From assembly GCF_004297265.1 (NCBI RefSeq), contig NZ_SCUT01000035.1:112898-176897 (forward strand): a DNA stretch of 64,000 nucleotides, written 5' to 3'. Positions within the stretch are counted from its first letter, which is position 1. Each line of letters begins with the position of its first letter. Under the pieces are notes generated by a model. The model worked only from the letters and a program-made list of their open reading frames with translations, made no database searches and was not told where the DNA came from. The translations under genes and the position numbers were made by a program. Below, piece after piece: positions 7,968 through 15,531 of the stretch. This DNA comes from Reyranella sp. Its GTDB lineage: Bacteria > Pseudomonadota > Alphaproteobacteria > Reyranellales > Reyranellaceae.

Positions 7968-10643
7968 ATGGTCACCGCTGCTGACGAACTCCGGCCCTCG
8001 CCCGACGCGCTCCTGAAGGCGGCGGAGAAGGAGTCGCGCGGCAAGCACAAGATCTTCCTCGGGGCGGCGCCTGGTGTCGGCAAGACCTGGGAGATGTTGT
8101 CGGCGGCCCATCGGCGCCTCCGCGAGGGAGTCGATGTGGTGGTCGGCGTCGTCGAGACGCATGGCAGGGTCGAGACCGAGGCCCAGCTCAAGGGGCTCGA
8201 GGTCCTGCCGCGCCGGTCCGTCGACTATCGCGGCCGCATGCTCGAGGAGATGGATCTCGACGCCATCCTGAAGCGGCGGCCGGCGCTGGTGCTGGTCGAC
8301 GAGCTCGCCCACACCAACGCCGAGGGCAGCCGCCATCCCAAGCGCTACCTCGACGTCGAGGAACTGCTGGCGGCGGGCATCGACGTCTATTCGACCCTGA
8401 ACGTCCAGCATATCGAGAGCCTGAACGACGTGGTGGCGCGGATCACGCGAATCCGGGTTCGCGAGACCGTGCCGGACCGCGTGGTCGATGCCGCCGACGA
8501 GGTCGAGCTGATCGACCTGACGCCGGCCGACCTGATCGCCCGCCTGGCCGAGGGCAAGGTCTATGTCCGCGACCAGGCGCAGCGCGCGCTGCGCCACTAT
8601 TTCTCGCCGGGCAACCTGACGGCGCTACGCGAGCTGGCGCTCCGGCGCACCGCCGTTCGTGTCGACGAGCAGATGCGCAGCTACATGCGCGAGCACGCCA
8701 TCACCGGCCCCTGGGCGGCGGGCGAGCGGGTGATCGTCTGCCTCGATCCCGGGCCGGGCGCGGCCAATGCCGTGCGTGCCGCCAAGCGCAGTGCCGATGC
8801 GCTCGATGCCGAGCTGATCGCCCTCTATGTCGAGACCGACCGGCACGCGACCCTCTCCGAGGTGGAGCATGCGCGCCTCGCCGAGGCCCAGCGCCTTGCA
8901 GCCCAGCTCGGCGCCGAAATCGTGACCTTGCCCGGCCGTTCGGTCGTCGAGGAGATCGTGGCATTCGCCCGTTCGCGCAACGCCACGCGGGTCGTGGTCG
9001 GCAAATCGCGCCGATCGCGCTGGTTCGAGCTGCGCCACGGCTCGGTCGTCGACGAGCTCATCCGCTCCGGTTCGGGCCTGGCGGTCGAAGTCGCGCCGTC
9101 GGCCGAGGTCGAGCAGAAGAGCGGACCGCAGGACTGGCTGCGCGACGTGCCGCTGACACCGGGACCCTATCTCGAGGGCACCCTGGCGACAGCCGTCGCG
9201 ACGGCGGCCGGCGTGCTGATCGATCGTCTGATCGTGCTGCCGAACATCTCGCTGGTCTACGTGCTGCCCGTTCTTTTCTCGGCCGCGCGCCACGGGCTGG
9301 TGCCGTCGCTCTGGGTTTCGGCGCTGAGCGTGGCCTGCTTCAATTTCTTTTTCCTGCCGCCGCTCTATCAGTTCACGATCGCCGATCCCGCCAACGTCAT
9401 GGCGCTCTTCCTGTTCGTCGTCGTGGCCGTCATCGCCAGCGCGTTGGCGGCAAGGACCCGCACGCAGACCGAATCGGCGCGTCGCGAGGCGCGAACCACG
9501 GCGGGACTCTATGCCTTCAGCCGCAAGATCGCCGGCGTCGTCGATCTCTACGATCTCCTCTGGATCGTGGTCTCTCACATCGCCCGGCTGCTCAAGGCCG
9601 AAGTCGTCGTCCTGATGCCCCGGGACGGTGAACTCTCCACCCAGGCGGCTTTTCCGCCGGACGGGGCGCTGAGCGACGCCGACCTCGCCGCCGCCCGCTG
9701 GTCCTGGGATGCCGACCGACCCGCGGGGCGCGGGACCGACAACCTGCCGGGCGGACGCTGGCTGTTCGTGCCCGTCCGCACCAGCCGCTCGGCCGTCGCC
9801 GTGATCGGCGTGTTGCCGAACAAGGAAGGCCATGAACTGACGTCGGGCGAGCGCCGCCTGCTGGAGGCCGTCGGCAACCAGGCCGCCGTCGCCATAGAGC
9901 GCGTGACTCTTGCGGAAGATATCGACCAGGCGAGGCTGGGGGCGGAGCGCGAACGGCTGCGTTCGGCGATGCTGACTTCGGTGTCGCACGACCTGCGGAC
10001 GCCGCTCGCCTCGATCATCGGTGCGCTGTCCAGCCTGCGCAGCTTCGATGCCCGCCTGGATGGGGCGGCGCGCGAGGAGCTGCTGGCGACGGCGCAGGGC
10101 GAGGCCGAAAGGCTCGATCGTTTCGTGGGCAATCTGCTCGACATGACGCGCCTCGATGCCGGTGCCGTCGTGCCCAAGCGCGAGGCCGTGGAAGTGGGCG
10201 ACCTCGTCTCCACGGCCCTGCGCCGCGCTGCGGCGCTGTTGGTCGGCCACAAGGTCTCAACCGCGGTGGCGCCGCAGCTGCCGGTGCTCCAGCTCGATTT
10301 CGTGCTGGCGGAGCAGATCCTGTTCAATCTGCTCGACAATGCCGCCAAGTACTCGGCGCCGGGCGGCCGGATCTCCGTAGAGGCGGAACGTTCGGGCGAA
10401 CGTGTCGAGATCGTCGTACGGGATGAGGGACCGGGTCTTGCCGAGGCCGATCTCGAACGTATCTTCGACAAATTCTATCGCGCCGAATCGGGTGACAGAC
10501 GCCGCCCCGGTACGGGCCTGGGCCTTGCCATCGCCCGTGGGTTCGCCGAGGCGATGGGCGGGACGCTCACGGCGCGCAATCGCAAGGATCGCAGCGGGGC
10601 GGAGTTCGTGGTGAGTTATCCGGTGTCCTCGAATGACCGCTGA
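7968..10643 (+). CDS. kdpD: Sensor histidine kinase KdpD
   Basis: The product is 891 residues, like the 894 of E. coli KdpD. The order is: N-terminal KdpD domain with a Walker-type loop [12 protein letters not shown] (about residues 31-42) and the [19 protein letters not shown] segment; a universal-stress-protein-like domain (about 250-370); four closely spaced membrane helices (about 400-505); a GAF-like region; and a histidine kinase core. The H-box [10 protein letters not shown] holds His674. N, G1 (DEGPGL) and G2 ([12 protein letters not shown]) boxes follow. KdpD senses low potassium and cell turgor and phosphorylates KdpE. The last 11 bases overlap kdpE. Confidence 0.97.
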   Translation: MVTAADELRPSPDALLKAAEKESRGKHKIFLGAAPGVGKTWEMLSAAHRRLREGVDVVVGVVETHGRVETEAQLKGLEVLPRRSVDYRGRMLEEMDLDAILKRRPALVLVDELAHTNAEGSRHPKRYLDVEELLAAGIDVYSTLNVQHIESLNDVVARITRIRVRETVPDRVVDAADEVELIDLTPADLIARLAEGKVYVRDQAQRALRHYFSPGNLTALRELALRRTAVRVDEQMRSYMREHAITGPWAAGERVIVCLDPGPGAANAVRAAKRSADALDAELIALYVETDRHATLSEVEHARLAEAQRLAAQLGAEIVTLPGRSVVEEIVAFARSRNATRVVVGKSRRSRWFELRHGSVVDELIRSGSGLAVEVAPSAEVEQKSGPQDWLRDVPLTPGPYLEGTLATAVATAAGVLIDRLIVLPNISLVYVLPVLFSAARHGLVPSLWVSALSVACFNFFFLPPLYQFTIADPANVMALFLFVVVAVIASALAARTRTQTESARREARTTAGLYAFSRKIAGVVDLYDLLWIVVSHIARLLKAEVVVLMPRDGELSTQAAFPPDGALSDADLAAARWSWDADRPAGRGTDNLPGGRWLFVPVRTSRSAVAVIGVLPNKEGHELTSGERRLLEAVGNQAAVAIERVTLAEDIDQARLGAERERLRSAMLTSVSHDLRTPLASIIGALSSLRSFDARLDGAAREELLATAQGEAERLDRFVGNLLDMTRLDAGAVVPKREAVEVGDLVSTALRRAAALLVGHKVSTAVAPQLPVLQLDFVLAEQILFNLLDNAAKYSAPGGRISVEAERSGERVEIVVRDEGPGLAEADLERIFDKFYRAESGDRRRPGTGLGLAIARGFAEAMGGTLTARNRKDRSGAEFVVSYPVSSNDR

Positions 10644-11316
10644 CGGCGCCACCATCCTGATCGTCGAGGACGAGCCGCCGATCCGGCGGCTCCTGCGCAC
10701 GACGCTCACGGCTCACGAGTACCGCACCCTGGAGGCCGGCACCGGCGCCGAGGCGTTGCAGGCGGTGCGCCATCATCGTCCCGACCTGGTGCTGCTCGAC
10801 CTCGGCCTGCCCGATCGCGACGGTCTCGAATTGATCGCCGACATTCGCAGACTCGGGCCGGTGCCCATCGTGGTCCTGTCGGGACGCGGCGAGGAGGCGG
10901 CCAAGGTGGCGGCCCTCGACTCGGGCGCCGACGACTATGTCACCAAGCCGTTCGGCGCCGAGGAGCTGATGGCGCGCCTGCGGGCCGCCCTGCGTCACCG
11001 GCTGCAGCAGCAGGGAGCGGACCGCGGCTTCACGAGCGGCACGCTCAAGGTCGACCTGGTGCGCCGGCTGGTCGAACGGAACGGCGAGACGGTAAAGCTG
11101 TCGCCCAAGGAATATGACATCCTCGAACAGCTCGCGATCCACGCCGGCAAGGTGCTGACGCATCGACATCTGCTTCGGGAAGTGTGGCGCGACGAGGCGG
11201 TCGATCCACAGTACCTGCGCGTCTACATCCGCCAGCTCCGCCAAAAGATCGAGACCGACCCGGCTTCGCCGCAGCACGTACTCACCGAGCCGGGTGTCGG
11301 CTACCGGTTGGTCTAG
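10633..11316 (+). CDS. kdpE: KDP operon response regulator KdpE
   Basis: The product is 227 residues: a receiver domain with acidic pair EDE (12-14), phospho-acceptor Asp56 in [13 protein letters not shown] and Lys in the VTKPFG turn, then an OmpR/PhoB-type winged helix with the motif [13 protein letters not shown] and a C-terminal [15 protein letters not shown] wing (here [11 protein letters not shown]). It is expected to activate kdp transcription under potassium limitation, probably at the direct repeats around 3302-3355. It overlaps kdpD by 11 bases. Its TAG stop lies inside a CTAG that also ends the convergent dapA-like gene. Confidence 0.97.
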   Translation: MTADGATILIVEDEPPIRRLLRTTLTAHEYRTLEAGTGAEALQAVRHHRPDLVLLDLGLPDRDGLELIADIRRLGPVPIVVLSGRGEEAAKVAALDSGADDYVTKPFGAEELMARLRAALRHRLQQQGADRGFTSGTLKVDLVRRLVERNGETVKLSPKEYDILEQLAIHAGKVLTHRHLLREVWRDEAVDPQYLRVYIRQLRQKIETDPASPQHVLTEPGVGYRLV

Positions 11317-12263
11317 GCTGCGCGCGGCTGGTGAGGATGCGACGAGGAGGCGAAGCGCAGTGCCTCCTCCAGCTCGGCCGCGTCGACGGCTTCGAGGATG
11401 CGCATCAGCTTCTGGTCGGCGATGGGGCCGAGCGGAGTCAGGGGCAGGCGAAGGCCGTCGCCCATCAGGCCAAGGCGATGCAGCGCCCGCTTGAGCGGAA
11501 TGGGATTGGCCTCGAGGAAGAGCGCGGCATGTAGCGGCGCCAGCAGATGTTCCAGCCGGGCAACCTCCTGTGCGTTCCCCGCATCGCATGCCCGGTGGAG
11601 GGCGGCGCACAGGGCCGGCGCGACATTGGCCGTCACCGAGATACAGCCGTCGCCCCCTGCTTTGCGAAAGGCACCCTGTGTCGGGTCGTCGCCGGACAGG
11701 AGGAGGAAGCCGTTGCCCAGACGGCGCCGCAGGCGTGGCACGCGCGGAATGTCGCCGGTGGCGTCCTTGAGGCCCCGGATCCGCGGCAGCTCTGCGAGGC
11801 GCCGAACGGTGACGTCGGCCAGCGCGCAGCCGGTGCGCGAGGGAACGTCGTAGAGGATGATCGGGATGTCGACTGCATCATGGATGGCCTGGAAGTGAGC
11901 CACGAGACCGGTCTGACTGGGCTTCAGATAGAACGGCGTGACGCAGAGCAGCGCTGAGGCGCCGGCTTTTTCCGCCGACCGGGCCAGCTCGACGGCGGTG
12001 CTCGTATTGTTGCTGCCGGCGCCGGCGACGACGGGAACGCGGCCGGCACTGGCGGCCACCGCGCCGGCGACGATCTGGTGTTGTTCCTCGAGGGTGAGCA
12101 GCGGCGCTTCGCCAGTCGTGCCGCACGGGACCAACGCGGACGTGCCGCGATCGATCAGGCGATTGCACAGGCCAGCGAACGCATCGAAATCGACCCGGCC
12201 GAAACGGTAAGGCGTAGGCAGGGCCGCGATAGAGCCTCTTACGCGGGTAATGATGTCGAACAT
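11313..12263 (-). CDS. 4-hydroxy-tetrahydrodipicolinate synthase family protein (DapA-like)
   Basis: The product is 316 residues, a class I aldolase barrel. Aligning by motif with E. coli DapA at a constant offset of five gives the Schiff-base lysine Lys166 (GLKDATGD), Tyr138 (ILYDVPSRTG), the GTTGE pair Thr49/Thr50, Tyr112 and the dicarboxylate-binding Arg143. All residues needed for condensing pyruvate with aspartate semialdehyde are present, so a true lysine-pathway enzyme is possible. Gene context (unknown small proteins, no lysine genes) and the common duplication of this family leave room for another aldolase or N-acetylneuraminate lyase-like role. AGGAGG precedes the ATG. It is the last gene of a minus-strand cluster. 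Confidence 0.85.
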   Translation of the reverse strand: MFDIITRVRGSIAALPTPYRFGRVDFDAFAGLCNRLIDRGTSALVPCGTTGEAPLLTLEEQHQIVAGAVAASAGRVPVVAGAGSNNTSTAVELARSAEKAGASALLCVTPFYLKPSQTGLVAHFQAIHDAVDIPIILYDVPSRTGCALADVTVRRLAELPRIRGLKDATGDIPRVPRLRRRLGNGFLLLSGDDPTQGAFRKAGGDGCISVTANVAPALCAALHRACDAGNAQEVARLEHLLAPLHAALFLEANPIPLKRALHRLGLMGDGLRLPLTPLGPIADQKLMRILEAVDAAELEEALRFASSSHPHQPRAA

Positions 12264-12287
12264 CGATCGCCTCCTGGCGAAAAGCGG

Positions 12288-12449
12288 TTATGGCAGGACC
12301 TTGTCGAGCAGGGTGTGGATGTACTGCGCATCGCCGCGGCTCTGCTCGAACAGCAGGTAGCGCGTCGCCACGGCCGCCGCCGCGAGGAGCGTGATGCTGA
12401 GCAGCAGCAGCGTGAACCGGCCGACGGCGACAGGGATGTGCGGTCTCAT
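12288..12449 (-). CDS. 53-residue single-helix membrane peptide
   Basis: A 53-residue frame begins immediately after the stop of the upstream gene (TAAATG, no gap). Residues 12-30 form one membrane helix (RFTLLLLSITLLAAAAVATR). A polar tail follows, ending in DAQYIHTLLDKVLP. Direct abutment with the upstream stop suggests translational coupling, and the dapA-like gene follows 24 bases later. No known family comes to mind. Support is the clean start/stop linkage and a sensible signal-anchor; there is no independent homology evidence. Confidence 0.55.
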   Translation of the reverse strand: MRPHIPVAVGRFTLLLLSITLLAAAAVATRYLLFEQSRGDAQYIHTLLDKVLP

Positions 12450-12899
12450 TTACGCCGCGCTGGCAGGGGCTGGCGTGGGCGCGAGAAGGAGCCGGCCCGC
12501 AGCATGGTCGAACGAGACGACGTCGAGACCCGCACTCACTGCGCGATCACGCAGGGCGGCGAGGCTGTTGCGGCAAGCACACGCCGTGCCTTCGACGATG
12601 ACGCGTCCTTTGGCGCCGGTGCGGCGGCGCGCTGCCTGCAGGGCCTCGCAAAGCTCGTCTTCGCTGGCGACATCGACGATCCAAGCGAGGTCGGCGGCCT
12701 CGCCGTCCGGCGAGGCCGTGTCGGGACGCAGGCTGCGCACACAGGGGCAGCCGCGCCGCATCAGGGCGAGGAGCAAAGGCAGGGTGTGGTGACCGATGAC
12801 GGCGACGCTGGCCGTGGGGGCCAGGTGCGCGACCGCCATGACCTGGTCGACGAGGGCTCCCGACGGGTCGTCGGGGGCGAAAGACGGGATGTCGAGCAT
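12450..12899 (-). CDS. Unknown 149-residue Rossmann-like protein
   Basis: The product is 149 residues, MLDIPSFAPD at the N-terminus. Alternating beta/alpha stretches (SVAVIGHHTLPLLLALMRRG, LAWIVDVASEDELCEAL, GRVIVEGT, AGLDVVSFD) look like a small Rossmann or degenerate methyltransferase-like fold, but no glycine-rich cofactor loop is obvious. Cysteines occur as CPC and CAC. I cannot name a family. The start at 12899 is chosen because GGAGG lies six bases upstream; that site sits inside a long hairpin. The stop abuts the start of a 53-residue membrane peptide, so the two are probably co-translated. Confidence 0.65.
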   Translation of the reverse strand: MLDIPSFAPDDPSGALVDQVMAVAHLAPTASVAVIGHHTLPLLLALMRRGCPCVRSLRPDTASPDGEAADLAWIVDVASEDELCEALQAARRRTGAKGRVIVEGTACACRNSLAALRDRAVSAGLDVVSFDHAAGRLLLAPTPAPASAA

Positions 12900-12901
12900 G
12901 A

Positions 12902-12948
12902 AATTCCTCCGGGACACCTCCGATATGGCGGAGGGTCCCGTAGGAATT
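12902..12948 (-). promoter_or_regulatory. Hairpin that encloses the ribosome-binding site of the 149-residue gene
   Basis: Read on the minus strand, the leader folds as AATTCCT/AGGAATT (7 bp), a 2x2 internal loop, GGGAC/GTCCC (5 bp), one bulged T, CCTCCG/CGGAGG (6 bp) and a six-base loop. The 3' strand of the basal stem overlaps the GGAGG ribosome-binding site and ends two bases before the ATG at 12899. The fold would block ribosome access when closed, which suggests regulation by temperature, a ligand, a protein or an antisense RNA. What opens it is unknown. Confidence 0.55.
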
Positions 12949-12975
12949 CGAGAGGGTCGGGAGCGGCCCGGCATA

Positions 12976-12996
12976 GCCCCGCCATAAAGACGGGGC
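12976..12996 (-). terminator. Weak hairpin after the two-HxT secreted protein gene
   Basis: GCCCCG and CGGGGC form a 6-bp stem around a nine-base loop, 15 bases past the stop of the minus-strand gene at 13011. No T-run follows, so it may slow transcription or protect a 3' end and need not be a strong intrinsic terminator. Confidence 0.35.
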
Positions 12997-13010
12997 GGTT
13001 CGCGGAAGGC

Positions 13011-13886
13011 CTACTTCGCGACCTTGGCGCCCGTCGCGACGTTGATCACCGAACCGTCCTCGAGGCTCAGGCGATAGATCTCGCGCAGCACGTTGCCGGC
13101 GAAACCCAGCTCGACGATCGACACGGTCTTGAACGCGATCGGAATGCCGTCGGGCAGGATCTGGTTGAACTCGGCCGCCGTCTGGTTGAACGCCGCCTGG
13201 ATCTCCGGCGTGAACTTCGCCATCGAGTAGACCAACGTGTTGTGCGGATTGTGCGGGCGCAGCTCCTTGCCGTCTTTGACGGTATTGAGGCCGCTTACGC
13301 CGACCGTCTGCACCAGCTCCTTGGCGGCGTCGCCCATCACGCCATAGACCGGACCGGTGACGCGCGGCAGCGGGCCGTCGCGCAGCGGCGTCAGCGCGGT
13401 CGTGGCGATGGTGTTGAACGCCATCATCGCCTCGAAGCCCGCGCCTTCCTTCACGATGCCGAGGTCGAGCCACCAGGGATGGCCTGCGCCCTTGGCGGCC
13501 TCGGTCGTGTAGAAGGTCTTGAGCGTGACATTGAGGACGGGTGGCAGCTTCGGCACCGCCTTCAGCATCTTCTCCGGTGTCGTCGGGTCGATATTGTGGA
13601 TGTGCAGCACCGTGACATGCGGGATGTTGAAGCGAAGCGCCTCGTCGATGAGCTTGGCGTTCAGCAGCTTCTCGCGCAGCAACCCGCCGATTGTGATGGC
13701 GAGAAGGTCGTTCACTTCCTTCGGCAGCGTATAGACGAGGCCGAAGGTACGCTTGTGTTCGCGGAAGGCTGGAGAGGAGAGCGCGCTGTTGTCGATCGCG
13801 CCCTGTGCCAGGGCAGGCTGGGCGGTCAACAGGGCCGAGCCGGCCATGACGAGCGCAGTCATCCTGCCGAGAATAGTACTCTTCAT
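13011..13886 (-). CDS. Secreted protein with two HxT motifs (possible 2H phosphoesterase)
   Basis: The product is 291 residues with a clear signal peptide (MKSTILGRMTALVMAGSALL, cleavage near ALAQ, residue 28). Two HxT motifs are visible: H90-V-T92 in FNIPHVTVLHIHN and H215-N-T217 in HNPHNTLVYSM. Paired H-x-S/T motifs about 100 residues apart define the 2H phosphoesterase superfamily (LigT, cyclic phosphodiesterases), whose members act on cyclic or 2'-5' phosphodiester bonds. I do not recognise a named family, and the second motif has Asn where a hydrophobic residue is usual, so this is a hypothesis. The start at 13886 has GGGGGGAG upstream; an earlier start at 13961 would put 25 residues before the signal peptide. 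Confidence 0.62.
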   Translation of the reverse strand: MKSTILGRMTALVMAGSALLTAQPALAQGAIDNSALSSPAFREHKRTFGLVYTLPKEVNDLLAITIGGLLREKLLNAKLIDEALRFNIPHVTVLHIHNIDPTTPEKMLKAVPKLPPVLNVTLKTFYTTEAAKGAGHPWWLDLGIVKEGAGFEAMMAFNTIATTALTPLRDGPLPRVTGPVYGVMGDAAKELVQTVGVSGLNTVKDGKELRPHNPHNTLVYSMAKFTPEIQAAFNQTAAEFNQILPDGIPIAFKTVSIVELGFAGNVLREIYRLSLEDGSVINVATGAKVAK

Positions 13887-13948
13887 GAAATTCTCCCCCC
13901 TGTGGCCCGCACAGTTAGTGCAATTCGCGTGCCTGATGACAAGGGAGA

Positions 13949-14431
13949 TCAGAAAGCGCACTCCGCGCGCATGGCGGGCGTGATGGGATCGGCCGGCATG
14001 TTGAGCTTGCAGTGATAGTCGAATGCGGCCCGGTATGGAGTGGCGATGCGGGCCTTGGCCTGAATGGGCAGGACGAAGCGGTTATTACGACGGTCGATCT
14101 GCTGGCGTCCGTATCCGATGTTGGTGCCGTCGGGAAAATAGGCGTCGAAGAAGGAGTGACCGGCCGTCGAGGTGAACTCGACGGTCAGGACGGCGCCGTC
14201 GAGACAGTCGAAGCGTGGAGCGCTCTTCAGGACGCCAGTCTCCGTGCTCTTTCCGGAGGGACCGGAGACGGTCCAGTTCGACGTGGAGCCCGTCTTCGAG
14301 CTTTCCGCCTTCAGGACGCCACAGGCGAGGCTGCTGGGCGTGGGCGGGCTTGCAGGCTTGCCGGCCGTTTGCGCGTGCACCGGCCCGGCGAGAAACACCG
14401 CCGTCACCGGCAGCAACAGGCTCATCTTCAT
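13949..14431 (-). CDS. Small secreted protein of unknown function, end of srf-like operon
   Basis: The product is 160 residues with a signal peptide (cleavage near VHAQ, residue 21) and four cysteines in the mature part (SLACGV, FDCLD, YHCK, AECAF) that could form two disulfides. No domain is recognised. The ATG overlaps the stop of the Sel1-repeat gene by four bases (ATGA), which ties it firmly to the SrfABC-like operon. A periplasmic partner of the membrane proteins encoded upstream is a fair guess. Confidence 0.7.
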   Translation of the reverse strand: MKMSLLLPVTAVFLAGPVHAQTAGKPASPPTPSSLACGVLKAESSKTGSTSNWTVSGPSGKSTETGVLKSAPRFDCLDGAVLTVEFTSTAGHSFFDAYFPDGTNIGYGRQQIDRRNNRFVLPIQAKARIATPYRAAFDYHCKLNMPADPITPAMRAECAF

Positions 14432-15522
14432 TTGGGGAGACCGTCCAGCGCCTTCTTCGCGTCGGCATCGTTCTGCGCCGCCGCCTGTTGCAGCCAGACC
14501 TTGGCCTTGGTCGCGTCTGCCGCGAGGCCGGCGCCGCCTTTGGCAAGCAGCAGGCCGAGCTTGCGCTGGGCCTCCGCAAGACCCGCCAGCGCAGCGCGCT
14601 CGTACCAGTCCGCTGCCTGCGTGCCGTCGTGTGGGAAGCCCGCCTTGGGCGGCGTTGTCGGATCGTAGAAGGACGCCAGCTCGAGCTGCGCGGCGGCGCT
14701 GCCCTGTTCGGCGGCCTGACGGAAGACCAGGAAGGAAGCCGCGAAATCACCCGCCTTGGCGAAGTCGCGCGCCTTGGCCAGCATCGCGTCGGGCGTGGGC
14801 TTGGTCGCGAGGTACTCCGCGACCGTCTCGCGAACCGACTTCTTCGGCGGCTCTGGCACGGGCGGTTGCAAGGGGGTCGGAGCAGGCGTCGGCGCGGCGG
14901 CGACGACCGGCTCCGGCGGATGGAGATGGTTGGTCCAGTAGTAGTAGCCGCCGCCCACCGCGAGCAGGACCACGACGGCGGCGATCATCCAGCCCGTCGC
15001 GCCGGAGCGCTTCGGCAGATCGGCCAGCGGGTCGCGCGCCGCGCGCAGCTCGGGGCGTGGCGGTGGAGGTGGTGGCTCGGGAGCGACTTCCAGAGGCGGC
15101 GGCAATTCCGGCTCGAGCTCGGGAACCGGCTGCTGGCGGCGGCGCAGGTGCACCGTGTCGTCGTAGGCGCGCGAGGCGCCGGCCGCGCCGGAGGTCAGCA
15201 TCGCGGGCCAGGCCACGACGGTCGTGCCGACGACACCGATGTCGGGCTCGCGCACCCGGAGCCGCAGGGTCGCGATGCCGGCCAGGCGGTCGCAGATCTC
15301 GGGGCCGAGATGGAATTCCAGAACCTCGCCGTTGCGCCTCACCTCGTCGGGCATCAGCCAGGTCTCGGTGCGGCGCCAGCCATCGTCGGCCAGATGCGTG
15401 TCCGGTCCCTGCTGGCGCTGGATCGAAAGGGTGAGGCCCTCGGGTGCGGCGTCGAGTTCGCTCACGCGCAACAGCGCGTGGCCGGGTTCCGGCAGCGGGG
15501 CAATGGTCGCACGGACAGGCAT
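14428..15522 (-). CDS. Membrane protein with C-terminal Sel1-like repeats
   Basis: The product is 364 residues. The first 120 residues form a cytoplasmic beta-rich domain. A proline-rich linker follows (about 132-158), then one membrane helix (about 177-196), a second Pro/Ala linker, and a periplasmic C-terminus with Sel1-type helical repeats (AAEQGSAAAQLELASFY and AALAGLAEAQRKLGLLLAKG). Sel1 repeats mediate protein contacts. The gene sits nine bases after the srfC-like gene and overlaps the next gene by four bases. It probably links the cytoplasmic SrfB/SrfC-like pair to the periplasm, which is inference from topology and context. Confidence 0.78.
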   Translation of the reverse strand: MPVRATIAPLPEPGHALLRVSELDAAPEGLTLSIQRQQGPDTHLADDGWRRTETWLMPDEVRRNGEVLEFHLGPEICDRLAGIATLRLRVREPDIGVVGTTVVAWPAMLTSGAAGASRAYDDTVHLRRRQQPVPELEPELPPPLEVAPEPPPPPPRPELRAARDPLADLPKRSGATGWMIAAVVVLLAVGGGYYYWTNHLHPPEPVVAAAPTPAPTPLQPPVPEPPKKSVRETVAEYLATKPTPDAMLAKARDFAKAGDFAASFLVFRQAAEQGSAAAQLELASFYDPTTPPKAGFPHDGTQAADWYERAALAGLAEAQRKLGLLLAKGGAGLAADATKAKVWLQQAAAQNDADAKKALDGLPK

Positions 15523-15531
15523 CGAAACCCT

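Noticed and set aside
11313..12263. Firm naming of this gene as dapA
   Set aside because: Catalytic residues fit, but there is no lysine-pathway context and the family is often duplicated for other aldol reactions, so the symbol was left empty.
12939..12952. Exact 14-base match (as reverse complement) to the kdp upstream region at 3342-3355, suggesting a shared regulator
   Set aside because: In a 64-kb window several 14-base matches between the strands are expected by chance, so the match alone is not evidence.
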